Positions 1 to 11,101 of a stretch of DNA of 64,000 bases are shown here, one piece after another; the first letter of the stretch is position 1; every line of letters starts with the position of its first letter. This DNA comes from Marsupella aquatica (lineage: Eukaryota; Marchantiophyta). The stretch covers positions 21,328,001 through 21,392,000 of the forward strand of contig OZ316897.1 of assembly GCA_973895155.1 (NCBI GenBank), given 5' to 3'. The translations under genes were made by a program, and so were the position numbers. The notes under the pieces are model-generated. The model ran no database searches. It saw nothing but the letters and a program-made list of their open reading frames with translations, and was not told the DNA's origin.

Positions 1-217
1 CTTCTTCCCGTTGATCCTTCCTAGCCGCCGACGCTTAACGCGCCCTAACCCTAATCGGGTTTTCACCCTCAGCCTTACCTCCGGCCTCTGCCCGGGTTCC
101 ATGGTTGCCCCTAATTGTTTATATTTTCCTTGTTTTGTCACTATACTAAGGTGTTCCTAGGGTGCCTTCCTGCTTTACCCACTTAACCGGCCGAGTGATT
201 CCTGTCTAGGCATCACA
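1..217 (-). repeat. 3' LTR of gypsy A (first 217 bp only)
   Basis: This stretch matches 10885-11101, the beginning of the 5' LTR, base for base as far as I compared. It begins on the minus strand with TGTGATGCC at 217. The rest of the LTR lies before the window start. The pol stop codon (TAG at 208-206) lies inside the LTR. Confidence 0.95.
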
Positions 218-3200
218 TAGCTCCCCACTTAATTGTGAAGCGTCCTCGCGAACAACTTCATCTTTGTCCATATAGTATTTCTTGAGGCGGTCATAATGGA
301 TGCGAACTGGATATACCTCTCCCGTAATGTTGGCCAATTGCACGGAGCCATTGGGGAACATCATGGTTACTCTAAAGGGTCCTAACCAGCGAGTGTAAAG
401 CTTTCCTGGAAACCTATTATACCTACTGTCATAAAGTAGCACAAGATCACCGGTATGAATACTAACTACTTTTAACCTTTTATCATACTGCTGCTTCATG
501 ATATTCTGTCTATATTCTACTCTCTCGGCTGAAATCATTCTCGCTTCCTCTAAAGCTTCTAACCTATATTCTCGCTCCTTTAGGCTCTCCTCCGCTGAGG
601 CTCTTTCCTCAATTGTAACTTGAAATGTCGGTATCTCAAGTTGCATGGGTACCAGGGCTTCTTGTCCAAAGGTTAAGAAGAAGGGTGTATGACCGGTAGT
701 GGATTTATAGGCAAGATTGTAAGCAAAAACAGCAGCAAACAATTTATCATCCCAATCGAGTTTGTTCTGAGCTACTATCTTGTTCAATATCTTTCCTATG
801 ATCCCGTTTGCTCGTTCTGTCAACCCGTTTGCCTTTGGATGGTAGGGAGTAGTAGGCCTATGTTTAACTAAATACTGCTCATTTAAACGACTAATTATAT
901 CATTCAAAAAATGGGTTCCTCTATCACTAACTAATTCTAGGGGTGCTCCATACCTGGTGAAGATCTGCTCATACATGAATCTAGCCGTAGTAATTGCATC
1001 ATCCTTCGTTGTTGGTCTGGCCTCTACCCATTTAGTTGCATAATCCGTAGCCAGGATTATGTACTTGTTCCGTCGAGGGTGGGTCAGTGGTTTCAGAGGT
1101 CCAATGTAATCAATACCCCACTTCTCGAATGGTGCCAGAGGTAGAATAGGGTGCAGTGGATGCCTGGTGGACGCCCTTGGTCCTCCCGCTCGTTGACAAG
1201 GATCGCATTGTTTGATAAACTGATAGACATCTTTGTGCAAGGTGGGCCACCAGTAACCGGCATTTAATATCTTCTTAGACGTGGTTACTGGGGCAAAATA
1301 TCCTCCGGCCTCCTCTCCATGCATGGCCCGTAGGACTCGTTTTACCTCTCTCTTTTCCAAACACCTTTGAATCGTGCCGTTGATTCCATGCTTGTGCAGT
1401 ATGCCTTTAATGCACTGATACTGTCTGACCTTCCGCACAAAGACTGCGGCTTGCTCTCGGCTTAATCCTGGCTGTAATCTGGAAGTGCTGAGAAATTGTA
1501 AAATCTCAGGGTACCATGTACCAGCTATCTCCACAACGAATAGCTCCTCGTCGGGGAATCGATCATCGATGCAATCCGTGGCAGGTTTACCTGTGATCCT
1601 TGAAAAGAAGTCGGCATTGGCATGTAACTTTCCCGGCTTGATCCTCAGCTCATAGTCAAACTCCTGTAATAGCAAAATCCATCTTGCTACTCTGCCTGTA
1701 AGGTCCGGCTTATTGACTAGGTACTTCAAACTTTCATGATCAGTATGAAAGATTACCTTGTACCCTAGTAAATAATGCCTAAACTTTTTACAAGAATAAA
1801 TGACTCCTAATGCTTCTCTTTCCGTGGTAGAGTAGTTCCGTTCGGCATCGGCAAGCTGACGGCTTGCGAAGTATATGGGATGGTCCCTTCCTTTCTCATC
1901 CAACTGACTTAGTACTGAGCCAATACAGAAGCCCGAGACATCTACAAAAACATGAAAATCTTTGTTCCAGTCCGGTGCTATCATGACTGGGGCCTCTACT
2001 AACATCTGCTTCAATTCTACCACCGCTGTGACTCGTTCGGGTGTGGGTTCGAAGTCTGCTCCTGCCTTGAGCATATTGGTTAATGGTAAAGCTAGCTTGG
2101 CAAAATCCTTGATGAACCGGCGATAGTAACCAATGCATCCCAAGAAGGATCTTACATCCTTTATGTTCTTAGGTTGCATGATATCTAGCCATACTGCTAG
2201 CTTACCTTTGTCAATCTCAATGCCCTTCCTTGATACCTTGTGACCTAGTAGCACCCCCTCGGTTACTGCAAAAAAACATTTATCTGGGTGTAACTTGAGA
2301 CCCACCTCTCTACATCTCATGAAGGTTTTCCTGAGGTATTTAGCATGTTTCGATGCCTTCCCGAATACTGCAAAGTCATCAATGAAGATTTCCATGAACT
2401 TTCTCAAGTAATCATGAAAAATGTTCACCATTAATCGTTGGAACATAGCTGGTGCGTTGCAGAGTCCAAACGGCATACGATTGAAGACATAGATCCCCCA
2501 TTCCGTGATGAAGGCCGTCTTGATTTGGTCTTCCTGCCGAATCCTGATTTGGTTATAACCAGAGTATCCATCCATGAATGAATATAGTTCATGACTGGCT
2601 ACCATGTCTAGTACCATATCAGTAAACGGTAAAGGAAAATGGTCTTTTAATGTTGCTTCATTCAGCTTCCTGTAATCCTGACAAACCCGGATCTTGGGTT
2701 TACCATCGGGTCCAGCTTTCTTGGGAACTATCACAATTGGAGACACCCAGTCTGAATGCAGGACTGGAGTGATGAATCCAGCTTCCACTAGTTTGTCGAT
2801 TTCTGTTTTGACCAGCAGGGAATACTTCGGGTTCATCCTTCGAATTGGTTGTCGAAATGATTTGGCTCCTAACATGAGATCAATTCGATGTTCCCCTAGT
2901 GTTGGATCTACTCCCTTCAGATCTTGGTGACTCCATGCAAACACATCCTGAAATTCAATCAATAAGTCACTGATCTCTTTCTCGAGCTCCGGTGCTAGGT
3001 TTCTCCCTAAGTTCAGTTCTCTTCCCTCTCCTAAGTCGAGCTTCCGATATTGCCGTGCTTGGATCATATTAATCTGCTTCTTCAAATTCGGGTCCAGTTC
3101 GGCTTCCAGTCTCTCTAATCTCATACCTCCATAAACTGGGATCTCGGCTGGACTAGCCGAGTCGGTCCCTTCCTTGGTGTCCATAGATTGTCCCCTTACC

Positions 3201-3475
3201 GGTCTATTCGGTTTTGAATTAGTGGTCGGCTCCCCTTCCTGCCTTGGCTCTAGATCGTGTCTGTCCATCTCATCCACCTCTTGCTCCTGAGAGTTAGGCC
3301 GCTGTGCTCTCTCGGCTTCTAATAGGGCCTCAATTTGTTCTGCCCTCGTAATCGGCTTGTATGCCGATCCCTTGGTATTTAATTCCTTGCCGATGATCGA
3401 TGGCGTTGTGGACCCCGTCGGCTCTGCCACAACGCCTGCAGAAAATCCACTGTCCCTGCTACTGCTCCCCACTTA
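206..3475 (-). CDS. pol: Gypsy A pol: reverse transcriptase, RNase H, integrase
   Basis: The frame is open for 1088 codons from just after a TAA at 3475-3473, with no ATG at its start. It overlaps the end of gag by about 93 nt in the -1 frame, so expression by -1 frameshifting from gag is likely; I see no canonical slippery heptamer. RT spans about residues 190-400, with the catalytic FIDDF at 363-367. RNase H runs about 505-640 (DVSGFCIGSVLSQ, then TDHE). Integrase follows: a zinc-binding region (H718, C757, C760), then D788, D850 and E886, giving D-x61-D-x35-E. There is no chromodomain. Residue 725, which is His in the second copy (GGHFAP), is Tyr here (GGYFAP); it should be the second His of the HHCC zinc site. 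The frame reads through the polypurine tract and ends 12 nt inside the LTR. Confidence 0.95.
221..231 (-). other. Polypurine tract of gypsy A
   Basis: On the minus strand AAGTGGGGAGC lies immediately before the LTR start TGTGATGCC. This is where the plus-strand DNA primer of LTR retrotransposons sits. It is also coding, as it encodes the last residues of pol. Confidence 0.8.
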
Positions 3476-6372
3476 GCCGTTTCATCCAATTGGTCTACAT
3501 CCTTTACTTCCTCCGGAATTGCAGCTAAAAAGGTGGATTCTATTGTAAAGCAGTCCTCGACCTCTTCGTCTTCTTCTTCCAAGTCACCTTCCATTGGTTC
3601 TTGCCATAATCCGCTGGGGGGTACCTCTGGTCCAAAGACACCTTCTTCGGTTAGGTTAGTGAGGCATTCTAACCAACGTACTTCATCGGCTGACTCCAGT
3701 CCACTATCGTACCCATCTACTTCCCTTATGCTTTTCCTACGGTCATCCTTAGTGTCCCAGGATACCGTGATAGAGGGGGTCCCGAAAGTGAACTGCTTTT
3801 TACCCCAATCTTCTATTACCTCGGCTAGGTACAGCCATGGCCTACCAATCAATAGCCAGAAGGACGTAGGATTTACCGGCTTCATTACTACATAGTTAAT
3901 GCTAAAGAAGATACCTCCTATCTCTGTCTTGATGCCGGTTAACACTCCCGTCGGAATGACCTGATATCCATTGGCCATGTTCAACACTCTTCCAGTCATC
4001 TCCGGTGTTAGACCCCACCCTTTTGCTGTTGAATCAATCATAATACATACCCCTGATCCTCCATCGATGGGTACCCGTAGTAATAATTCTCCTTGAATCA
4101 TTAATGGTAATGCTGGGGCTCCTTGATCTTCTTCTATCATTAGTACGTCGGATCTGGTTGCTACCTTGGGTAATCTCGGCTTGCCGAGAATAGCCTTCCT
4201 TAATTGCTTCCGGAAGTACGGGCTATTTTTCAATAGTTGACCTACTGTTGCCGAGACTCTAGATTCTAGTACATCTTTAGCCAGGTCATAGGGAACAATC
4301 GGCTTCTCTTCTGGTGGTGTTTCCGTCTTGGATTCGGCCAGTTTTGCCACGCTAGTCTCCACAGCTGTTGGGTCTTCCGAAGCAAACAATGCTTTTGCTC
4401 GTTTTACATCCTTGGCAATGGCTTCGGTATTCTCCAGGGTTTCTAATTCTCTTAGTTGTTCCTTAACACTAGCCGTAACAGAGGGGTAGAACAACTTAGG
4501 ATGATCTCGATTGAAGTCGCTATCTTGTGAAGGATTGGTTTCACTGGTGGGCTCATGGCTTACCTGTATTGCCGGAGCCCTCCCTTCTCCTTCTGTTGAT
4601 GTTGACGAAGAGTCGATCCTTTCCTCCGTAACCTTCCCTTTATTTTTGGCCAGCCCATCCCACCTTTCCTTCCTTCTGGTAGATCGAGTAGAGACCCGGT
4701 AGCAATCATGATCTAAATCCTCCTCTGAGAAGGTTGATAGGGCTTCGGCCTCATCATCAGATGGTACGAACTCTGCCTCGGCATCCTCTTGCCATCCTAG
4801 TTCGATGTGGTTGATTTGAACTCCTCCGGGGGTAGTACCTGGCGGTAAGATCTTGATCGGCAAAAGCTTATGATTTGCGGCCAGGCCTGCCAACCAAGTA
4901 GGACATTGCCCTAGCATATGACCTTCCTGTCGGCATCCCATACATAGCTGAGCTGGTTGTCCATCACCCTGTTTGCGTGCATTCGGGCATTCTCTAGCAA
5001 AATGGCCAGGTTGACCACAATTATAGCACGCCGCAAATCTTTGCACATTCGGCCTAGGAGGTACTGACGGGTTCTGAATAATCCGAGGATACATCTCTCC
5101 TGGATTGTTCCTTAACCCTGACCACAGAGATGCAGGTCTGTTGGATAGGTCTCGTGCTCCAGTCTCACTGATGCCGAAAACACTATCAGCGGCATCTCCC
5201 AAAAAGTACTCTACTTCTCCCTGACATGGTCTGATCTCGGCCACATGCCGAACATGATTAGTATTAAGCTTAGGACACGCATCTTTATGGTGTCCGGTTT
5301 TATAACATAAGGCACACCATACAGAGCTATCCTCCTGTACTACCTTCTTCTTTGGTTTTACCTCTGCAATGATAGCCTTAAGTTGCTCGGTAAGGGCTAC
5401 GATGTTATCTGGTGGCTTAGCCTCCATCTTGACTTTCGTCTTCCCTCTCCTTCTGCCCTTCCTTTTCCTAGTTTTTTCTTCTTCAGAACTAGAAGATGAC
5501 TCACTCTTGCTACTCCCACTATCCGAGCTTGACTTATCACTTCTAGACTTCTTGGAATGTTTCTTCTTCTTATCTTTTTTCTTATGGGGTGATCCCTCCT
5601 CTGATGAGGAACTCTCAGACTTAAGCTGTTTCTTCCGGCTTGTGATATCTGCATTAATGTATAATTGAATATCCTTAATTGCTTCGGCTAAAGTCTCCGG
5701 GTTCTCCTTCCTAATTGCAAAACTCATCTTCTGTGGCAAGGCATTCACTAACCATTGAAGTTGCATACCTTCAGATGCATTGGTCTTTGTACGTCTTACC
5801 AGTTTCTGAAAGCGTTGCAAGAACTTCCTGAAGGATTTGTTCTCCTTGAACCGAAGTTGTCCCAACTTCAGCACTGCTAGTTCTGAAGTTCCAATGGGTC
5901 GAAACTCCTTAACAAAGAGTGTTTTGAAGATATCCCAGATGGCTTGATCTTCCACATCTAATGCTCTGTACCAAGGCCTAGCCTCACCCTTGAACAGGCC
6001 GGGAAGAATCTGCATCTTGATGGCCGATTCTCCATTTGCTGCAGCGGTTCCCTTGAAATCATCCAACCATTCGTCCGGATCCTCATCTCCTCTCCCATGA
6101 AATGCTTTGTAATGTATGCGTGACCGCTGGCTCAATCTGGTCCCTGGCCTCTCGTCTGGCCGTGCCTCTGGTTCCCCCATGTCGGTTGGAGACTCACTTC
6201 TCCTTACCGACTCTTCTTCTGGTATGTCTTCTTCGACGCCACTTCCAGTTTCGGAGCTACCAGCTCTTTCTGCCCCTCTCAGTCGCTGTGTATCATGCCA
6301 CCCGGCGAGCTGCTGCAGTCGAGCTCTCTCCCGTTGAATCACTCTTTCTTCCCTCGGCGTAAGGTCAGTCAT
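3379..6372 (-). CDS. gag: Gypsy A gag plus aspartic protease
   Basis: 997 codons from an ATG at 6372. The capsid-like Retrotrans_gag region is near residues 90-240. A Ser/Lys-rich linker follows at about 265-330. There are then three zinc knuckles: a variant C-x2-C..H..C near 352 (CALCYKTGHHKDAC), a classical CCHC near 447 (CYNCGQPGHFAREC) and one near 474 (CMGCRQEGHMLGQC). A retropepsin-type protease sits near 768-776 with IDGGSG in place of the common DTGAS; the DGGS form is usual in plant gypsy elements. The product would form the virus-like particle and mature it. The start follows the primer-binding site by about 50 nt. Confidence 0.93.
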   Translation of the reverse strand: MTDLTPREERVIQRERARLQQLAGWHDTQRLRGAERAGSSETGSGVEEDIPEEESVRRSESPTDMGEPEARPDERPGTRLSQRSRIHYKAFHGRGDEDPDEWLDDFKGTAAANGESAIKMQILPGLFKGEARPWYRALDVEDQAIWDIFKTLFVKEFRPIGTSELAVLKLGQLRFKENKSFRKFLQRFQKLVRRTKTNASEGMQLQWLVNALPQKMSFAIRKENPETLAEAIKDIQLYINADITSRKKQLKSESSSSEEGSPHKKKDKKKKHSKKSRSDKSSSDSGSSKSESSSSSEEEKTRKRKGRRRGKTKVKMEAKPPDNIVALTEQLKAIIAEVKPKKKVVQEDSSVWCALCYKTGHHKDACPKLNTNHVRHVAEIRPCQGEVEYFLGDAADSVFGISETGARDLSNRPASLWSGLRNNPGEMYPRIIQNPSVPPRPNVQRFAACYNCGQPGHFARECPNARKQGDGQPAQLCMGCRQEGHMLGQCPTWLAGLAANHKLLPIKILPPGTTPGGVQINHIELGWQEDAEAEFVPSDDEAEALSTFSEEDLDHDCYRVSTRSTRRKERWDGLAKNKGKVTEERIDSSSTSTEGEGRAPAIQVSHEPTSETNPSQDSDFNRDHPKLFYPSVTASVKEQLRELETLENTEAIAKDVKRAKALFASEDPTAVETSVAKLAESKTETPPEEKPIVPYDLAKDVLESRVSATVGQLLKNSPYFRKQLRKAILGKPRLPKVATRSDVLMIEEDQGAPALPLMIQGELLLRVPIDGGSGVCIMIDSTAKGWGLTPEMTGRVLNMANGYQVIPTGVLTGIKTEIGGIFFSINYVVMKPVNPTSFWLLIGRPWLYLAEVIEDWGKKQFTFGTPSITVSWDTKDDRRKSIREVDGYDSGLESADEVRWLECLTNLTEEGVFGPEVPPSGLWQEPMEGDLEEEDEEVEDCFTIESTFLAAIPEEVKDVDQLDETAKWGAVAGTVDFLQALWQSRRGPQRHRSSARN

Positions 6373-6420
6373 TACCTACGCTTCCGTTCTAACTTCATAT
6401 CTCACGGCTTAAGAAATGCC

Positions 6421-6437
6421 CCCTCCATCTAGCGCCA
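6421..6437 (-). other. Primer-binding site of gypsy A
   Basis: On the minus strand, four T residues after the LTR end (CACCACA), comes TGGCGCTAGATGGAGGG. The TGGCGC core is typical of tRNA primer-binding sites in plant Tat/Athila-like elements. The exact primer tRNA was not determined. The same sequence occurs at 41898-41914 (plus) and 50039-50055 (minus). Confidence 0.8.
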
Positions 6438-6441
6438 AAAA

Positions 6442-9400
6442 TGTGGTGCGTCCCATGGCTCCCTAAACCCAAGAAACCCCCCAGCTCAAGCCGATTCCCG
6501 CAGGTTTCGTGCTTGGCGAGGCCGTTTCCGCGGCTTAGCGGCATGGGACGCTGCTAACCTTCTACTACTACTATTAACATTTTACACACATATACTGGAC
6601 AGATCCTTCATCGGGTCATGAGATACGTAGCCGGCCTAATATAGGCCTTCCCTTGTCTTCCCCTGTCTTCCCCTCCGTCTTGTTAGGTATGTTTGGATTC
6701 CGCCGCCGGAATGATCCCCAATAGGCTTGGTTAAGCCGCTAAGACCTCTCTCAGCTCGACACATCCAACTATCACTCCCCTGCTTACTTTCCTTCCTTCT
6801 GTTGATGTGGGCACTCTTCACACAAGTTAATGCGACACACAAATAGCAAAATGACTCATTCTGACTGAGTCATACCATGCACTTGCCATACAAACAGTAC
6901 ATCTCATACACAAGTTCTGCGAACTAAGCCGTGAGGCCAACTCTATTCAGCTCTTAGGCATGAGGAAACATGAATATACACAAGGGTCACTGTATGACTA
7001 ACCGAGAGCTTCTCGTACTACTTGATCCCAGCCCGGCTGGTGCAAACTAAAAACTTGCTAAAGAAGAGGCCCTGAGCTCCCCGCTGCCCAGGTACTTATC
7101 CTGGTAGTGGATCCGCCATTCTTTGCATCGTAAGCCTAATCTACCTGACAGTAATCTACTTGCCCGAATCTACCTATGTACAGCAAGGCAGGAGCACAAG
7201 TGTTGCTCCTACCACTGGAACCGCAATCCCACTAAGCTAAGTGTCAGGGCCGCTCCTGGTTCTGATCCTAATCCTAAACGTGGAGATCCGCGCCCGCCCT
7301 GCCCACTCACGCCTCCTCCCTCCACGTCCGCCCTCCCTAAAAGGAACGGCGCCCTTGCACCATCACGACACCGGTGGTGGATCCTCAATGGACGCCCCCA
7401 ACACTTCCTCCTCAGCCACTGCCGTTGGCCCGCCTACTGACAGATTACCTGCCCTTGACCGAGTCAACTTTCCATCGGCCTGACTGGGTCCACCTTCGGC
7501 TTCAGCCTCGACACCGGCCTCGGCAATACCCACGGCTTCGGCCTCAGCCACTCCCACGGCTTCGGCTTCAGCCACTCCCTCGGCTTCGGCCTCCCCTTCC
7601 CCTAGGGTAGTTGGATCCTTAGCCGTGACCCTGTCTGGGGTCGGTGCTGGGTCTACCTCCTTGATCACCATGGCCTGTGAAGTCGTATTACTCCTTGACC
7701 CTGGAGGTTTCCGCTTCTTCTTCGTTGGTGGCTCGGCAGCTGGTCCCTTCCCCTTCCCACTTATTTCCGGCACTGGTGCATTTGACGCGGCTTGTCCTTC
7801 GGCAATTACCACCCCTGGTAACTGGTTTGTCCCAACGGGAGATGGACCTGCTGCAGCTAAGCATTTAAATACTGCGGCTTGTTTCTTCAGCCGCTCTGTT
7901 TGGTTGTCGGCCCGCCGCTGTAGGTTCTCCATCTTCCTCGTGATTTCCTCCAACTCCTCTTGGGTTTCATCCAGGTCCTTACGTGCCCCCTCCAGCTCGT
8001 TTTTGGCCTCCTCCTGCTCCCTGTGGGCTTCCTCCAATTCCTTCTTCAAGGTAGCCCTCTCCTCCTGGGTTGCTCTTAGCTCCTTGTCGAGCTCTGCAAT
8101 GATGACAGACTCCATCTGGTTCATCTTGGCGTAAGTCTGTTCGAGCATCTCGTCCTTCTCCCTTAGGTCGGCCTTGAAGCTGGCCGTCAGGGACGCAAGC
8201 TCCTGCTGCAGCGCCATAATCCCTTGATAGGATTTCCCTAACTCGACCTCCTTCTGCTCAAGGGCTCCGCGGATTTTCTCGAGCTCCCCTTTCAACGCCC
8301 ATTCCTTTCTTTGGGTCTCCGCCATGGCCCGGCTGTTGGCTGTTATGTGGGCCTCCTCTGTATTCTTCAGCTCTTGCTTCCACTTCTCCCTCTCTTTGAT
8401 CGTGTCGGCCAACTCTTCCTGCGTCTGAGTCAGTTTATCCTTGATATTCTGATTATCAGCCTGCGCGGCGTCCAACTGCCCCTGCATGATGTTCAGCTCA
8501 TGTCGTTTAATCCGCAGTTCATCTTGGGCTCTCTTGGCCGCCCTTAGATCTTCAATCTCGGCTTCCATCCTCCTAAGCCGCCGAATGACCTCGTCCTTCT
8601 TGCTTCTCTCTAAAGCCACCGCTTCTTCTAATTGGTGCTTCTCCAACTGCTCCCTATGAAAAAAGGGTCCTACCTCCAACTCCTCTCCAAAGATGCCGAG
8701 CGCAAGTTCCCCACACATCTCACCATACTCCATGGCTCTATTCTTAGTGTAGGTGGAGTAAGTAGAAGTGATCGGCATCGCCCATCGTGGCCTCTGCTCC
8801 CATGCCGTCCTGCGGATCTCTTCAATCGTGGCTAGAGGTTTGCTTCCTTTTTCGGCTAGCCGCCTGATGTCCTCCGGCCAATCTCCTCCTGGTAAATCCT
8901 TTTCCTTAGCCAGGGCGGCCTCTTCCTCCTGCTTGATTCGCTCCTGAAATTCCTGCACCGTCTGTTTTATGCCGTCGAAGCTCGGGGGAGCAACATCTGG
9001 TGGGGGAGACTCAGGGCTACTCTGCTGGTTGGGGTCCCCTCGCACTACCCTTGGAAGTGTGGGGACAAACCGGCCACAGGTCCTTACTCCTGGAACGTGA
9101 TGGTCCGACCCATAGCCGGAATTATCATGGCTGCAGTCCTCCACTGCCTCCTCTACTTCTTGGACGTCCGGCTTCTCCCTCTCCTCTTCCTCGGTAGGAG
9201 CTTTAGGCAATTCTGCCTCAGATTTGGAGCTTGAGGTTCCCACGTACATTCGAACACCTGGCTTGGATTCCGGCCTGATTCTCTTCTTGTCTCCAGCAAA
9301 GGGGTTTTCTCTTGTGAGCCGGTGTAGGCCTACCTCTGTAGTAGTGTCCTGCATTGTTGCCGTTGCCGTTGTTGTTGCCGATGCCGATTTCTTTTCTTTC

Positions 9401-11101
9401 TCCAGTAGTTTCAGCAGACTCTGCATGCCTGGTTGCTGCATCGGCAAGTCTTCCTTCCTGGGCCTAAACACCTGCTCGATCGTAGGACTAACAGGTGGTT
9501 GAGGCTTCTCAGCCAACGGCCTCGGCGTTGGAGCTTCCTCGGGTGCCCTTACCTGCAGGGGAAGTACCGGGGCAAAAGTCTGACCTCTGGCATACCGGCA
9601 CAACAGCGGCATGTGATAGCCAAGCCGCGACACGCTTCCCATGCCGATTACCTGCTGCTCCTCCTTTAAGATCTTCTTCAATTGGTTGAGGAGGTACCCG
9701 TTGTAGTCCCGGCTTGGGTCTGGCCTTTCTGCCAGATAGACCTATGCTTTGCCGATCTCTGCCCTCGGCAAGTTACAATGCATGGTCACCCGCAAGAAGT
9801 CGATCATCTCTCCTATGTGCGGGTTGGTGCAGGTGTTCCGGAAGAAGCCATTCTTCGTTGATGGCCCGGGGAACGACCGGAACTCCTTGTCAGGCAAGGT
9901 CTTCCTGGTATCAACTTTGGTCTTATTGCCTATCGGCAAGCCAAACACTTCGGCAATTACCTTGGGAGTAAGATAGAAATCCTTCCCATATATCCTCGTG
10001 CAATTGGTCTCGGGTTCCCATGACCCCACGAATTCTAATAGGTCTGACTCCGGTACCTCCGGCTTCAGCCATGGTAATCTTACAAAGGCCTCCAAGCCGG
10101 ATCCGGCCATGAAGCCTTGGTACTTCTTGGTCTGCATGGCCGTAAAGCATGCATCCTCCTCCCGTGCAAAATGTAGTTGCACCTCCACCGGTAGGGTTGC
10201 CGCCCAGCCCTTCCAGGTGTCATCCCTGGTTGGAATGGCCTTGATGGGATCGACCTCCTCCTCTTCGGCTTCTCCCTGCCCCTTGCTCTGCTACTCGGCT
10301 GGCTTCTTTGGTGCCGCCGACCTCGTTCTTTTTGCCGGGGTGGCTTCATCGTTGACGGCCCCCTTCCTCTTCATCTCTGCTGCCGTGGAGGTTTCTCCTA
10401 GCACCGTTGCCTGGGTCCACCTTTCCGTGCTACCCTTTAATTCCCAGTGTATGTCATTGCAGTTCTTGATGGCCTCTCGGATGCCGACGACGCTGTCTTT
10501 GCAAAACAGAAGATCGTCGAGTTGATTGGAAGTAGGCGTCCACAGGAACTCGTCCTTGATGAGTTCGCCTCCTAAGAAAGCCGTCTTGTGCAGCTCCCAC
10601 AATCGAGCGAGCTCCTGCCGTTCTCGAGCTGCCCTTTCTGACTCCTCGTCCTCGTAAGTCTTGATGTACTCAGTTGCCCGTTCGAACAGGCATCCCCAGA
10701 AATGTGCCGCTTGATTGACGTTGCTCATACCCTCCTTAGGTCGATCGTCGGTATCTACTCTCTCCCCGAGTGCTTGCCTAAGCAGCTGACAGTAGTTGGC
10801 CTCCCGTAGTCGTCTGCCTAGTTTGTGCTCGCAAATGAGCCACCATCTCCTGCAAGCGCTCCTTACCCCTCTCCTCTGCCGGTCCTTCTTCCCGTTGATC
10901 CTTCCTAGCCGCCGACGCTTAACGCGCCCTAACCCTAATCGGGTTTTCACCCTCAGCCTTACCTCCGGCCTCTGCCCGGGTTCCATGGTTGCCCCTAATT
11001 GTTTATATTTTCCTTGTTTTGTCACTATACTAAGGTGTTCCTAGGGTGCCTTCCTGCTTTACCCACTTAACCGGCCGAGTGATTCCTGTCTAGGCATCAC
11101 A
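6442..11101 (-). repeat. 5' LTR of gypsy A, 4660 bp
   Basis: It begins TGTGATGCC at 11101 and ends GCACCACA at 6442, followed at once by the primer-binding site. Three more copies or parts occur at 37485-41893 (+), 42160-43836 (-) and 50060-54492 (-). The length is extreme for a gypsy LTR because about 3.7 kb of it is a protein-coding frame. The remaining 0.9 kb (6442-7362) is where the transcription start and R-U5 would be expected. In the copies it holds a CCGGCGGCGGAAT motif that also occurs in the solo LTR near 21883. Confidence 0.93.
7363..11025 (-). pseudogene. LTR-encoded ~1220-aa protein (two internal stops in this copy)
   Basis: A single frame runs from an ATG 76 bp inside the LTR (11025) to a TGA at 7363. 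It is interrupted here only by TAG at 10293-10291 and TAG at 9744-9742. The paralogous LTR at 42160-43836 has CAG at both sites, so the ancestral frame was open. The N-terminus is Arg-rich. About residues 278-495 resemble the ORF1 / 'putative plant transposon protein' domain of Athila-type elements (the block around IYGKDFYLTPKVIAEVFGLP); this is family resemblance judged by eye. Residues about 700-1045 are a long Glu/Lys/Gln heptad-rich coiled coil. A basic KKKRK stretch and an Ala-Glu-Gly repeat end the protein. In genomic RNA it lies in U3, just after pol, the place where some Athila-like elements carry a third frame. Function unknown. Confidence 0.85.

Larger units (their letters stand above)
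1..11101 (-). mobile_element. Ty3/gypsy retrotransposon A, Tat/Athila-like
   Basis: Read on the minus strand the order is 5' LTR (11101-6442), primer-binding site, gag-protease, pol (RT, RNase H, integrase), polypurine tract, and the first 217 bp of the 3' LTR, cut by the window edge. The internal part is 6224 bp. The integrase has no chromodomain, and the RT block around PFGLCNAPAMFQR resembles the non-chromovirus (Tat/Athila) clade; the clade is judged by eye. The plus-strand right end abuts a copia reverse-transcriptase frame, so A inserted into that copia element. Its left target duplication lies outside the window. Gag and pol are both uninterrupted, so this is a young copy, but see the integrase histidine change and the two stops in the LTR gene. 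Confidence 0.95.

Noticed and set aside
7625-8134. Antisense frames opposite the LTR gene, gag and pol
   Set aside because: Open only because of the biased codon use of the sense gene; no family resemblance and repeated in each copy.
10921-10940. CCCTAACCCTAA-like telomeric sequence in the LTR
   Set aside because: Only two units, coding within the LTR gene, and present in every LTR copy; not a telomere.
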